Assembly: GCA_947503935.1 (NCBI GenBank)
Contig: CANNFR010000007.1
Location: forward strand, 186,001 to 250,000
DNA: 64,000 nt
From: an uncultured Paracoccaceae bacterium
Lineage (GTDB): Bacteria > Pseudomonadota > Alphaproteobacteria > Rhodobacterales > Rhodobacteraceae
Direction of reading: 5' to 3'
In this document: piece by piece, positions 18,543 through 26,987 of the stretch
Numbering within the stretch: the stretch's first letter is position 1
Layout of the letters: the number at the start of each line of letters is the position of its first letter
Translations under genes and position numbers: made by a program
The notes under the pieces: generated by a model
Databases searched by the model: none
Told to the model about the DNA's origin: nothing
Seen by the model: only the letters and a program-made list of their open reading frames with translations

Positions 18543-18553
18543 GTGGCCCCCCG

Positions 18554-19482
18554 TTAAGACCAGCGTTTTCGCCGTGGAACCTTGACGGCAAGCATCGGCA
18601 TCAGCAGTGATGACGCGAAACGATTGAGATCAAGCGCTTCATGAACGCCGATTGTTTCTTCTCCGTCGATTTGGGTCCGTACCGCCGAACGGCAGTAAAA
18701 CGGGGCGTCGAGCATGCGTTTGACCTGCCGTGGTGCGTAACCCGCATCGCCACGCGTCTCGCGCCGCACAGCCCAGAGTGAACGTGATAAACGCGCCTTT
18801 GGTGGGGGCGCGACACTTTCGGCCTCGCCCCTCTGGTCAAAGCGGATGGCGGTCGCAAGGTCGGTACCGTCGCGGCGGGTAGCGTCGTAAAAGCATGTGG
18901 CACCCTTTCGTGTCGGATACCGCCCCCATGTCCAGTAACCGAAATCGGCCTCCAATGCGGCGGTGCCGAAATTCGCATCGAAATAGCCATGCCCCGACCA
19001 TGTCCAGCCGGGGCGGTTCAGGGCAACCTCGATACGCGAGATCGGGGCGAAGGGCCGCCAGATATGAGCGCCAGAGGGGGTCAGCGGCAATTCTACCGAT
19101 GTCAGGGCTTCGGGCGTCAGTGTCACGCGACCCTGCAAACGGCCCGGATGGGGCAGGGTCGCCTCGTCGATCTCGATCACCAGTCGGTCGCCATCCCAAT
19201 GCATCGCCGAGGGGCCGATCTGCAGCGTGTCCTGCGACAGCTTCAAGGCCGCCTCACCCCGGTCGGTCATGGTCCAGCGGCCGCCTCGCCCATAGGTCGC
19301 CACGTTCAGGCAGCAATGGTTCGCAGGATTTCTGCGCCCGCTCCACCGGTACCAGGGCGAGAAGACCGACCCTATGAAGCCGATGATTGAGATCGCGCGC
19401 GTGCCGTCGTCCGAGAGACCGTCGACATACCACCAGGCGTAGCCATCCGGCGGGACGGCGATGTCGAAGCATGGTCTGTCAT
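18554..19482 (-). CDS. crtC: Carotenoid 1,2-hydratase, with no in-frame start codon
   Basis: The body from the Y-A-W-W-Y-V-D-G segment through G-S-V-F-S-P-W-Y-x-W, N-H-C-C-L-N-V-A-T-Y-G and M-T-D-R-G to a basic C-terminus is full CrtC; the enzyme adds water to the psi end of neurosporene/spheroidene precursors at the membrane. In its frame there is no ATG, GTG or TTG between the WWY region and far inside crtD. An ATG at 19482 sits where CrtC should start but is in crtD's frame; one extra base just after it would join it to the body. So the start has a one-base lesion, an assembly error, or initiates unconventionally. The 5' end overlaps crtD. Confidence 0.82.
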
Positions 19483-20943
19483 GATCGCCTCGGCCGCGTG
19501 CCGGCCGGAGAGCGTCGCCATCGGAATGCCCGCCCCCGGATGCGCCCCGCCCCCCGCCAGGTAGAGCCCCTTGACCTGCGTTCTGGCTGTCGGACGGTTG
19601 AAGGCCGCCATCATCCCATGCGGGCTCGGCCCGTAAAGGGAACCGTCCGATCCGGGGAAAAGCCGCGCGAAGCCCGCCGGTGTCGTCAGGGCTTCGGCCG
19701 CCGGTTCGGGGCTGAAGGTCAGGCCGAAGCGGGCGAGTTGCGGGAAGATCCGTTGGCGGCATGTTGCGTCCTCTTCGGATGGCCCTGCGCTGGTCGGCGG
19801 GCCGTTCATGATGATTTCGAACCGTTCCGGTCCTTCAGGTGCGCCCGACCCGCCGCGGTCTTCGGCACAAAGGTACAGTGTCGGGGTGTTGGGCGCGCGA
19901 CCGGCGGACAGCGCCTCGAATTCCCCTTGCGGATCGGCGCTGAAGAACACGTTGTGATGGGCCAGATCGGGGCCGCTCGGCTTGGCGGCAAAGCTGTAGA
20001 CATAGGCCGAGTGGCTGCGTGGCATGGTTTGCCGTAGACGCGCGGCCTGCCTGACACCTTCGCCCAGAAGGCCTGTCGTCAAAGCGCGCGGATCGCCGTT
20101 GAAGACGACGTGGTCCGCATGCAGATGCGCGCCGTCATCGGTTATGACGGACCTGACCTGGCCGTCCGGCGCCTCGATGCAGCGCACGCCGGTGCCGAGG
20201 CGGATGTCGACGCCCAAGTTTTCGGCCAGCGATGTCAGCGCGGCGGCAAGGCGATGCATCCCGCCCTCGACCCGCCAGACGCCTTGTGCTTCAGAATGCC
20301 AGATCAGCGCCAGCACCGAGGGCGCGCGATAGGGCGAGCCGCCGACATAGGTCGCATAGCGGCCGAAAAGCTGTGCAAGTCGCGTGTCGCCAAATTGCCG
20401 CGCCAGGCTTTTGGCCAGCGTGCGGTGCGGTGCCAGAACGGGGATCAGCCCGGGGCGCGCAAGGACATGGGCCACCAGCTTCGCCAGATGCGGGCGCGCG
20501 GCATACATCATCGGGGCCTCGAATGCCTCGAACAGCCTCCTAGCCTTCGCCGAAAAGGCGCGGAAGTCGGCCTCGGCCCCGGGGCCCGCGAAATCGCGGA
20601 TCGCGGCGGCGCTGGCCTCGGGGTCGGCATGCAGATCAAGGCTGCTGCCATCGGGCCAGAAGTGGCGGGCCAGGATCTCTTCCCGGTGGAGTGTCACATG
20701 ATCGTCCAGCTTCGCGCCGACATCGGCGAAAAGCGTGTCAAAGACAGGGCGCATCGTCAGAACAGTCGGACCCGCATCGACCGGGCCGGCAGCACTTGGG
20801 ACCGTTCGCATCTTGCCGCCGGCATGGGCGTGGCGCTCGAGCAGCGTCACCTTGAAACCCGCATGGGCCAACCGGATGGCTGCCGCCAGCCCGCCCATGC
20901 CGGCCCCGATCACCACCACCTGATTTTGCGGATTTCCCGGCAC
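19372..20943 (-). CDS. crtD: Methoxyneurosporene/hydroxyneurosporene 3,4-desaturase
   Basis: About 523 residues, an FAD-dependent phytoene-desaturase-type protein. The dinucleotide fold V-V-V-I-G-A-G-M-G-G opens the protein, followed by the G-G-K family loop, and the C-terminal G-L-Y-L-A-G-G-G-A-H-P-G-A-G-I-P-M is the conserved carotenoid-oxidoreductase motif. No ATG is available before the fold; I favour GTG 20943 (AGGA upstream), with TTG 20970 as the alternative. The tail after A-A-E-A-I is read across crtC in another frame. It transcribes away from crtE from a shared operator region. Confidence 0.9.
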   Translation of the reverse strand: MPGNPQNQVVVIGAGMGGLAAAIRLAHAGFKVTLLERHAHAGGKMRTVPSAAGPVDAGPTVLTMRPVFDTLFADVGAKLDDHVTLHREEILARHFWPDGSSLDLHADPEASAAAIRDFAGPGAEADFRAFSAKARRLFEAFEAPMMYAARPHLAKLVAHVLARPGLIPVLAPHRTLAKSLARQFGDTRLAQLFGRYATYVGGSPYRAPSVLALIWHSEAQGVWRVEGGMHRLAAALTSLAENLGVDIRLGTGVRCIEAPDGQVRSVITDDGAHLHADHVVFNGDPRALTTGLLGEGVRQAARLRQTMPRSHSAYVYSFAAKPSGPDLAHHNVFFSADPQGEFEALSAGRAPNTPTLYLCAEDRGGSGAPEGPERFEIIMNGPPTSAGPSEEDATCRQRIFPQLARFGLTFSPEPAAEALTTPAGFARLFPGSDGSLYGPSPHGMMAAFNRPTARTQVKGLYLAGGGAHPGAGIPMATLSGRHAAEAIMTDHASTSPSRRMATPGGMSTVSRTTARARSQSSAS

Positions 20944-20947
20944 GATC

Positions 20948-20965
20948 TGTCCATCCTTGTTGACA
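20948..20965. promoter_or_regulatory. PpsR/CrtJ-type operator, crtD-proximal
   Basis: TGT-N12-ACA (TGTCCATCCTTGTTGACA), the consensus for the aerobic and light-sensitive photosynthesis repressor PpsR/CrtJ. It overlaps the 5' end of crtD, and its TTGACA end could also be a -35 element. Confidence 0.8.
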
Positions 20966-20978
20966 GACAAGGATAGAC

Positions 20979-20996
20979 TGTCCAGATTGATTTACA
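20979..20996. promoter_or_regulatory. PpsR/CrtJ-type operator, middle of the crtD-crtE region
   Basis: TGTCCAGATTGATTTACA fits TGT-N12-ACA exactly. Its centre is 31 bp from the first site. It overlaps the candidate crtE -35 element TTGATT at 20987-20992. Confidence 0.8.
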
Positions 20997-21015
20997 ATAA
21001 ATATGTAATTTATAT
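20987..21015 (+). promoter_or_regulatory. Candidate sigma-70 type promoter for crtE
   Basis: TTGATT, a 17-nt spacer, then TTATAT at 21010-21015, in an AT-rich patch that contrasts with the GC-rich surroundings. Both elements are covered by PpsR-type sites, as expected of repression by occlusion. Confidence 0.5.
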
Positions 21016-21021
21016 CTGACA
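21004..21021. promoter_or_regulatory. PpsR/CrtJ-type operator, crtE-proximal
   Basis: TGTAATTTATATCTGACA fits TGT-N12-ACA and lies 17 bp before the crtE start codon, over the presumed -10 element. Its centre is 25 bp from the middle site. Confidence 0.8.
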
Positions 21022-21038
21022 TTCTGCGGAAAGGAGCC

Positions 21039-21914
21039 ATGGCTATGCCGCTGACAGCTCGGATAAATGCCGCCATCGGCCAAGCGATCACACGTGGGCA
21101 GGGTGGCGTCGCGCCGCCCCGGCTGGCCTCGGCGCTGGAATACGCCGTGACGCCCGGCGGCGCACGTATCAGGCCGACGATTCTGTTGTCCGTCGCCATG
21201 GCCTGCGGAGATGATCGCCCCATGCTGTCGGATGCCGCCGCCGCGGCGCTGGAACTGATCCATTGCGCCAGCCTTGTGCATGACGACCTGCCGATGTTCG
21301 ACGACGCCGATATGCGGCGTGGCAAGCCGTCGGTCCACCGCGAATATTCTCAACCTCTTGCGCTGCTGACCGGGGATAGCCTGATCATCATGGCGTTTGA
21401 GGTTCTGGCCCGTGCCGCGCCGCACGACATGGCGCGCGCGGTTGAACTGATCACGATCCTGTCCAAGCGCACCGGCATGCCGGATGGCATTTGCGCGGGC
21501 CAAGGTTGGGAGAGTGAGGAGAAGGTCGATCTTTCCGCCTATCACCGCGCCAAGACCGGAGCGCTTTTTATCGCCGCGACCCAGATGGGGGCCGTGGCCG
21601 CCGGGCAGGAGGCCGAGCCATGGGAAGAACTGGGCGCTCGCATCGGCGAGGCGTTTCAGGTGGCCGACGACCTGCGCGATGCGCTCTATGACGAAGCGAC
21701 GCTCGGCAAACCCGCCGGGCAGGATGAGGTGCATGCGCGGCCGAACGCCGTCGCCGAATTCGGGGTGCAGGGCGCGATCAGGCGGCTGAATGACATCCTG
21801 TCGGGCGCGATTGCCTCGATCCCCTCCTGCCCGGGCGAGGCGATGCTGGCGGCCATGGTGCGCAAGACGGCCGAGCGGCTGACCCCCGTGGCGCCGGTGC
21901 GGACCAAGGTGTGA
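21039..21914 (+). CDS. crtE: Geranylgeranyl diphosphate synthase
   Basis: 291 residues. Both aspartate-rich metal-binding motifs of trans-prenyltransferases are present: D-D-L-P-M-F-D-D (82-89) followed by M-R-R-G, and D-D-L-R-D (210-214), with G-G-K/R-type G-G-A-R-I-R-P at 40-46. It makes GGPP for carotenoids and the bacteriochlorophyll tail. AAAGGAG precedes ATG 21039. It leads the rightward crtE-crtF-bchCXYZ-puf string under three TGT-N12-ACA operators. Confidence 0.93.
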   Translation: MAMPLTARINAAIGQAITRGQGGVAPPRLASALEYAVTPGGARIRPTILLSVAMACGDDRPMLSDAAAAALELIHCASLVHDDLPMFDDADMRRGKPSVHREYSQPLALLTGDSLIIMAFEVLARAAPHDMARAVELITILSKRTGMPDGICAGQGWESEEKVDLSAYHRAKTGALFIAATQMGAVAAGQEAEPWEELGARIGEAFQVADDLRDALYDEATLGKPAGQDEVHARPNAVAEFGVQGAIRRLNDILSGAIASIPSCPGEAMLAAMVRKTAERLTPVAPVRTKV

Positions 21915-21947
21915 CCGGCTTGGCGCGAATAGATCCCGCCTTTTGTC

Positions 21948-23087
21948 ATGGCTGATGTGGGTGTCGGATCGGATCACTCGAAAAGGCCGCACTGGAGCTG
22001 GCGGCGATGGCGCAACCGCAAGGCCGCCGACCCCCGGTTTCAAAGCTGGGCGTCGCGCTTTGCGCTGACCCGGGGCATCGCGCGGCGCGATGGCGAAAGG
22101 TTGTTCGATCTGGTCGCGGGGTTCGTGCATTCCCAGGCCCTGCTGGCCCTGGTTGAGCTTGATATCCTGCGCATTGCTCTGGACGAGGTGCAGGGTGTCG
22201 AGGCGCTGGCGTTCCGGACCGGTATCGACGCGCAAAGGCTTGAGGTGCTGCTGCGCGCGGCCGTGGCGCTTGGTCTGATGGAGCGCGCGGCGGGCGGCTA
22301 TCAGACCGCGCGGCTGGGGGCCGCCCTTCTGGGTGTGCCGGGGCTGGAAAAGATGATCGGCCACCACAAGGTGCTTTACGGTGATCTGTCCGACCCCGTG
22401 GCCTTGCTGAAGGGCCGGACCGAGACCGAGCTTGCGCGGTTCTGGCCCTACGTGTTCGGCGCGGGCGGTGCCGTCGACCCTGCCGTGACGGCGACCTATT
22501 CCGATCTGATGGCCGAAACGCAAACCCTGGTGGCCGAAGAGACGCTGCGCATGGTGTCCTTCGCGGGCGCCCGGCATCTGCTGGATATCGGCGGCGGCAC
22601 CGGCGTGTTTCTGGCCGAGGTGGCCAAGGCACATCCCGAACTTGCGCTGACGCTGTTCGACCTTCCGGCGGTTGTCAGCGGGGCCGCCGCGCGCTTCGAT
22701 GCTGCGGGGCTGACCGATCGTGCCCGTATCGTGGCGGGCTCGTTTTGTGACGATCCGCTGCCCGAAGGCGCTGACGCGATCAGCCTTGTGCGCGTTCTCT
22801 ACGATCATCGCGATGAGACGGTCGCGGCCTTGTTGGCCAAGGTCTTCGGGGCGCTGCCGCCGGGTGGCCGTGTGGTGATTTCCGAGCCGATGTCGGGCGG
22901 CGCCCGCCCTGAACGGGCCGGGGATGCCTATTTCGCCTTCTATTGCATGGCGATGCAAACCGGCCGCGTGCGCTCGGCCGATAAGGTCGGCGCCCTTCTG
23001 CACCAGGCGGGGTTTGAAAAGATCGCCGGTCGGGATGCCGGCCGGCCCTTCGTGACCTCGGTCGTCACGGCTGCGAAGCCTCTGTAA
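21948..23087 (+). CDS. crtF: Hydroxyneurosporene / demethylspheroidene O-methyltransferase
   Basis: 379 residues. The C-terminal class I SAM fold has motif I L-L-D-I-G-G-G-T-G (211-219) and the plant-type O-methyltransferase L-x-R-V-L-Y-D-H and G-G-R-V-V-I-S-E-P segments; the N-terminal dimerisation domain precedes it. The enzyme methylates the C1 hydroxyl made by CrtC, giving the methoxy group of spheroidene-type carotenoids. It follows crtE by 33 nt and precedes the bchC operator region. Confidence 0.92.
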   Translation: MADVGVGSDHSKRPHWSWRRWRNRKAADPRFQSWASRFALTRGIARRDGERLFDLVAGFVHSQALLALVELDILRIALDEVQGVEALAFRTGIDAQRLEVLLRAAVALGLMERAAGGYQTARLGAALLGVPGLEKMIGHHKVLYGDLSDPVALLKGRTETELARFWPYVFGAGGAVDPAVTATYSDLMAETQTLVAEETLRMVSFAGARHLLDIGGGTGVFLAEVAKAHPELALTLFDLPAVVSGAAARFDAAGLTDRARIVAGSFCDDPLPEGADAISLVRVLYDHRDETVAALLAKVFGALPPGGRVVISEPMSGGARPERAGDAYFAFYCMAMQTGRVRSADKVGALLHQAGFEKIAGRDAGRPFVTSVVTAAKPL

Positions 23088-23108
23088 ACGTGGCCTGACA
23101 ATAGAAAC

Positions 23109-23126
23109 TGTCAAAACTAATTGACA
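23109..23126. promoter_or_regulatory. PpsR/CrtJ-type operator 1 of bchC
   Basis: TGTCAAAACTAATTGACA fits TGT-N12-ACA. Its right half contains TTGACA (23121-23126), the candidate bchC -35 element. Confidence 0.82.
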
Positions 23127-23148
23127 ATACAAGGTGTCTAGATAGACT
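23121..23148 (+). promoter_or_regulatory. Candidate bchC promoter
   Basis: TTGACA, a 16-nt spacer and TAGACT. The -35 is inside operator 1 and the -10 inside operator 2, matching the known architecture of bchC promoters in purple bacteria, where PpsR covers both elements. Confidence 0.6.
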
Positions 23149-23152
23149 TACA
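23135..23152. promoter_or_regulatory. PpsR/CrtJ-type operator 2 of bchC
   Basis: TGTCTAGATAGACTTACA fits TGT-N12-ACA, centred 26 bp after operator 1. Paired sites with short spacing are the rule at bchC in Rhodobacter species. Confidence 0.82.
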
Positions 23153-23215
23153 CCTAGACAGATCGCGATCTGGATCCTGCGGCACCGAGTCGCAGCTATC
23201 GGGGGAGAAGCCAAG

Positions 23216-24157
23216 GTGCAAACCACAGCCGTCATCCTGCAAGGGCCGAAAGACCTGGGCCTGGCGGATGTCGATCTGTGTGCCCCCGAAGACGACGATC
23301 TGGTCATCGAAATCACCCATTCTGGTATCTCGACAGGGACCGAAAAACTCTTTTGGTCCGGTCAGATGCCGCCTTTCCCGGGCATGGGCTATCCGCTTGT
23401 GCCGGGCTACGAAAGTGCCGGCGAAGTGGTCGAAGCCGGGCCTGCGACCGGGTACAAACCCGGCGAGCGGGTCTTTGTGCCAGGTGCCAATTGCTACGGC
23501 GAGATCAAGGGCCTTTTCGGCGGCGCCGCGCGGCGGCTGGTGACAAAGGCCGACCGTGTGACGCGGATCGATGCTGCCCTGGGGGCTGAAGGTGCGCTTC
23601 TGGCGCTGGCCGCGACGGCACGGCACACGATGGCCGGTCTGGATCACGCGATGCCCGAGTTGATCGTGGGCCACGGCGTTCTGGGCCGCCTTCTGGCGCG
23701 TCTGACCCTGGCGGCGGGCGCTCCCTCTCCGACAGTTTGGGAGGTGGATGCCAGCCGCGCGGGCGGTGCCGACGGCTACCCGGTGATCCACCCCGATGAC
23801 GACCCGCGCCGCGACTACCGCGCGATCTATGACGCCTCGGGCAACGGCGCGCTGTTGAACGACCTCATCACCCGCATCGCCAAGGGCGGCGAGATCGTGC
23901 TGGCCGGGTTTTACACCGACCCGCTCAGCTTCGCCTTCCCGCCCGCCTTCATGAAAGAGGCCCGGCTGCGTGTCGCCGCCGAATGGACGCGCGATGACCT
24001 GACCGCCACCCGCGCTTTGATCGATGCGGGCGCGTTGTCGCTGTCGGGCCTCATCACGCACACCGCCAAAGCGGCGGACGCGCCGGATGCCTACCGCACC
24101 GCCTTCGATGATCCGGCCTGCCTGAAAATGATCCTGGAATGGGGAGCCGTCCAATGA
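23216..24157 (+). CDS. bchC: 3-hydroxyethyl bacteriochlorophyllide a dehydrogenase
   Basis: 313 residues from a GTG start preceded by GGGGGAG. It is a zinc-type MDR-superfamily protein: the P-G-Y-E-S-A-G-E-V segment near 63 and G-E-R-V-F-V-P-G near 85 are typical. BchC oxidises the 3-hydroxyethyl group to 3-acetyl late in bacteriochlorophyll a synthesis. The stop overlaps the bchX start (ATGA), so translation is coupled. It is first in the bchCXYZ-puf transcription unit. Confidence 0.93.
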   Translation: MQTTAVILQGPKDLGLADVDLCAPEDDDLVIEITHSGISTGTEKLFWSGQMPPFPGMGYPLVPGYESAGEVVEAGPATGYKPGERVFVPGANCYGEIKGLFGGAARRLVTKADRVTRIDAALGAEGALLALAATARHTMAGLDHAMPELIVGHGVLGRLLARLTLAAGAPSPTVWEVDASRAGGADGYPVIHPDDDPRRDYRAIYDASGNGALLNDLITRIAKGGEIVLAGFYTDPLSFAFPPAFMKEARLRVAAEWTRDDLTATRALIDAGALSLSGLITHTAKAADAPDAYRTAFDDPACLKMILEWGAVQ

Positions 24158-25155
24158 CGCTCGACGTGCCGAACCTGAAAGATTTCGATCAACGTTTGCG
24201 CGACGAGGCGAATGAAGATCTGGCTGATATCGTGCCGACCGAGGCTACGAAGAAGACGCAGATCATCGCGATCTACGGCAAGGGCGGGATCGGGAAATCC
24301 TTCACGCTGGCCAATCTCAGCCACATGATGGCCGAGATGGGCAAGCGGGTGCTGCTGATCGGCTGCGATCCGAAGTCCGACACGACCTCGCTGCTGTTCG
24401 GCGGCAAGGCCTGTCCGACGATCATCGAGACCAGCACGCGCAAGAAGCTGGCGGGCGAAGAGGTGAAGATCGGCGATGTCTGCTTCAAGCGCGGTGGTGT
24501 CTTCGCAATGGAACTTGGCGGGCCCGAAGTCGGCCGCGGCTGCGGCGGACGCGGGATCATCCACGGGTTTGAACTGCTCGAAAAGCTCGGCTTCCACGAT
24601 TGGGATTTCGACTACGTGCTTCTGGATTTCCTGGGTGACGTGGTCTGCGGCGGCTTTGGCCTGCCGATCGCGCGGGACATGGCGCAAAAAGTGATCCTGG
24701 TCGGCTCGAACGACCTGCAATCGCTGTATGTCGCCAACAACGTCTGCTCGGCGGTGGAATACTTCCGCAAGCTCGGCGGCAATGTCGGCGTCGCGGGCCT
24801 GGTCATCAACAAGGACGATGGCACGGGCGAGGCGGCGGCCTTCGCCGAGGCGGTAAAGATCCCCGTCCTGGCCTCGATCCCGCAGGATGACGACCTGCGC
24901 AAGAAATCCGCGAACTACCAGATCGTAGGCACGTCAAAAAGCCAATGGGGCGAGATGTTCGCGGGCCTTGCCGAGGCCGTTGGGGTGGCCCCGCCGATCC
25001 GGCCCGCGCCCTTGGATCAGGACGGTCTTCTGAACCTCTTTTCCGCCGAGACGACCGGCAAGGATTTCGTGCTTGAGCCCGCAACCGATATGGACATGCG
25101 CGGCAAGAACGTCGCGCCGAAGAAATCGCTGGAGGTGGTATACGACGATGTTTGA
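24154..25155 (+). CDS. bchX: Chlorophyllide reductase iron protein subunit X
   Basis: 333 residues, homologous to nitrogenase iron protein (NifH/BchL type). The P-loop G-K-G-G-I-G-K-S is at 42-49, and Cys130 (G-R-G-C-G-G-R-G) and Cys165 (D-V-V-C-G-G-F) are the ligands of the inter-subunit 4Fe-4S cluster. It passes electrons with ATP hydrolysis to BchYZ, which reduces ring B of chlorophyllide. GGGGAG precedes ATG 24154. The longer upstream start at 24139 is less likely. Confidence 0.95.
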   Translation: MTLDVPNLKDFDQRLRDEANEDLADIVPTEATKKTQIIAIYGKGGIGKSFTLANLSHMMAEMGKRVLLIGCDPKSDTTSLLFGGKACPTIIETSTRKKLAGEEVKIGDVCFKRGGVFAMELGGPEVGRGCGGRGIIHGFELLEKLGFHDWDFDYVLLDFLGDVVCGGFGLPIARDMAQKVILVGSNDLQSLYVANNVCSAVEYFRKLGGNVGVAGLVINKDDGTGEAAAFAEAVKIPVLASIPQDDDLRKKSANYQIVGTSKSQWGEMFAGLAEAVGVAPPIRPAPLDQDGLLNLFSAETTGKDFVLEPATDMDMRGKNVAPKKSLEVVYDDV

Positions 25156-25333
25156 TCTTGATCGCCTTGCCGAATTCGACCGTGCCCTGGCCACTTTGCC
25201 GCAAAGCGAAATGCCCGTGGCGCGCAAGCGGCCCGCCCGGCCGGCCCGCCCGGAACGTCTGAGCTGCGGCATGATGGAGAGCATCGGCGCCCAGCCGCTT
25301 TGCCCCTTCGTCCGCACCGAGGCGGCCGCGTGA
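25148..25333 (+). CDS. Small ORF between bchX and bchY
   Basis: 61 codons. The ATG at 25148 overlaps the end of bchX by 8 nt and the stop (25331-25333) overlaps the bchY GTG start by 4 nt (GTGA), a chain typical of coupled translation. The predicted peptide has an acidic and hydrophobic N-terminus ([10 protein letters not shown]), a proline/arginine-rich middle, and a C-terminal L-S-C-G-M-M-E-S-I-G-A-Q-P-L-C-P-F segment with two Cys 14 residues apart. I do not recognise it. It may be a small BchXYZ-associated protein or a piece of an alternative BchY N-terminus. Confidence 0.6.
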   Translation: MFDLDRLAEFDRALATLPQSEMPVARKRPARPARPERLSCGMMESIGAQPLCPFVRTEAAA

Positions 25334-26895
25334 CCGATGAGGTCACATACGACACCGCCCATGAGGCCGAGGTGATCGTGGGGGCGGATGATCCGGCCGA
25401 TGCGGCGCCTGTTCTGGCCGATGGCATGGGGTGCCACGCGGGCGCGGCCGAGATGGAGAAGGCCGCGCGGAGTGCCGGCAAGTCCGACATCCTCGACCAA
25501 TACGCGAAGGACTATCCGCAAGGCCCCCATGACAAGCCGCAGAGCATGTGCCCGGCTTTCGGGTCCTTGCGCGTGGGCCTTCGGATGCGGCGGGTGGCGA
25601 CCGTGCTTTCGGGCTCGGCCTGCTGTGTCTACGGGCTGACCTTTGTGAGCCATTTCTACGGTGCGCGGCGTTCGGTGGGATATGTACCCTTCAATTCTGA
25701 AACTCTGGTTACCGGAAAGCTCTTCGAGGACATCCGCGAGGCTGTGCACGAGCTGGCCGATCCCGACCGCTATGACGCGGTGGTGGTGACGAACCTCTGC
25801 GTGCCGACCGCCTCTGGCGTGCCGCTGCGGCTTTTGCCGGACGAGATCAACGGCGTGCGGATCGTCGGGATCGACGTGCCGGGCTTCGGCATCCCGACCC
25901 ATGCCGAGGCCAAGGACGTGCTGGCGGGCGCCATGCTGGCCTATGCCCGCGCCGAGATTGAGGCGGGGCCTGTGGCGGCACCCGTGGGCGGGAAGTCTGA
26001 CCGCCCGACTGTGGCTTTGCTGGGCGAGATGTTCCCCGCCGATCCGATGATGATCGGCGCGATGCTGGCGCCGATGGGGCTGGCCGCGGGGCCGGTTGTG
26101 CCGTGCCGCGAATGGCGCGAGCTTTATGCGGCGCTCGATAGTTCCGTCTGCGCCGCGATCCATCCGTTCTATACCGCCGCGATCCGCGAATTCACCGCCG
26201 CCGGTCGGCCCATCGTGGGCTCGGCGCCCGTGGGCCATGACGGCACCGCCGCCTGGCTGCAGGCCATCGGCGAGGCCCATGGCGTGGCGCCCAGCCAGAT
26301 CGCGGCGGCACAGAATGCTTTTCTGCCCGCGATCAAGGGCGCGCTGGCTGCGACGCCGATCAAGGGCACGATCACGCTAAGTGGTTACGAAGGTTCGGAA
26401 CTTCTGGTCGCGCGGCTCTTGATCGAAAGCGGCGCCGAGGTGCCTTACGTGGGCACCGCCTGCCCGAAGACCCCGCAGAGCGAAGCGGATCGCGACTGGC
26501 TTGAGGCGCATGGCGCCAAGGTGAAGTACCGCGCAAGCCTGGAAGACGACTGCGCCGCGATGGAAGCGATCCGGCCCGATCTGGCCATCGGCACCACGCC
26601 TGTGGTGCAGAAGGGCAAGGAGATGGGCATCCCGTCGCTCTATTTCACCAACCTGATTTCCGCGCGGCCTCTGATGGGTCCGGCGGGCGCAGGCAGCCTG
26701 GCGCAGGTGGTCAACGCGGCCATCGGCAACAAGGGCCGGATGGACCATATGCGGGCGTTCTTCGAAGGCGTGGGCGCGGGCGATACCGGCGGTGTCTGGG
26801 AGGGGGAGCCGAATCTCCGCCCCGATTTCCGCGCCGCGCATCAGAAGAAACTCGACAAGGCGAAGCGTGCGGCAAAAGCGCAGGAGATGATCTGA
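25330..26895 (+). CDS. bchY: Chlorophyllide reductase subunit Y
   Basis: 521 residues from GTG 25330. Like the NifD/BchN family, it carries the cluster-ligand cysteines in [18 protein letters not shown] and N-L-C-V-P-T-A-S-G. With BchZ it forms the catalytic heterotetramer reducing the C7-C8 bond of chlorophyllide. The first ~70 residues before S-M-C-P-A-F are longer and more variable than the core. Its stop is overlapped by the ATG of a 30-codon micro-ORF (TGATG). Confidence 0.94.
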   Translation: MTDEVTYDTAHEAEVIVGADDPADAAPVLADGMGCHAGAAEMEKAARSAGKSDILDQYAKDYPQGPHDKPQSMCPAFGSLRVGLRMRRVATVLSGSACCVYGLTFVSHFYGARRSVGYVPFNSETLVTGKLFEDIREAVHELADPDRYDAVVVTNLCVPTASGVPLRLLPDEINGVRIVGIDVPGFGIPTHAEAKDVLAGAMLAYARAEIEAGPVAAPVGGKSDRPTVALLGEMFPADPMMIGAMLAPMGLAAGPVVPCREWRELYAALDSSVCAAIHPFYTAAIREFTAAGRPIVGSAPVGHDGTAAWLQAIGEAHGVAPSQIAAAQNAFLPAIKGALAATPIKGTITLSGYEGSELLVARLLIESGAEVPYVGTACPKTPQSEADRDWLEAHGAKVKYRASLEDDCAAMEAIRPDLAIGTTPVVQKGKEMGIPSLYFTNLISARPLMGPAGAGSLAQVVNAAIGNKGRMDHMRAFFEGVGAGDTGGVWEGEPNLRPDFRAAHQKKLDKAKRAAKAQEMI

Positions 26896-26987
26896 TGCGT
26901 CTCTTCTGTGCATCAACGCAAAGGCACAGATTGTGCACCGAACGTGCACCGGACGTGCACCAAAATGTCGCCGGGAGGGCCCGCTGA
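26895..26987 (+). CDS. 30-codon micro-ORF linking bchY and bchZ
   Basis: The ATG overlaps the bchY stop (TGATG at 26893-26897) and the TGA overlaps the bchZ ATG (TGATG at 26985-26989); the 93 nt between are open. The peptide starts [12 protein letters not shown], is strongly basic and has two Cys. It could be a translational coupler that carries ribosomes from bchY to bchZ, or chance. bchZ also has its own GGGAGG. Confidence 0.4.
   Translation: MRLFCASTQRHRLCTERAPDVHQNVAGRAR
26933..26960. repeat. Three GTGCAC palindromes at 11-bp period
   Basis: GTGCAC occurs at 26933-26938, 26944-26949 and 26955-26960, each followed by C and a (A/G)A-rich spacer, forming a tandem array of about 11-bp units just before bchZ. 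The spacing is close to one helical turn. It may be a protein-binding site or the result of slippage. Confidence 0.6.

Noticed and set aside
19254-19472. ATG at 19472 as the start of crtC
   Set aside because: It opens a third frame that does not give CrtC sequence and ends after 72 codons.
20910-23132. 740-codon antisense frame opposite crtE and crtF
   Set aside because: It is antisense to two certain genes and crosses the PpsR operator region; no family motif is visible.
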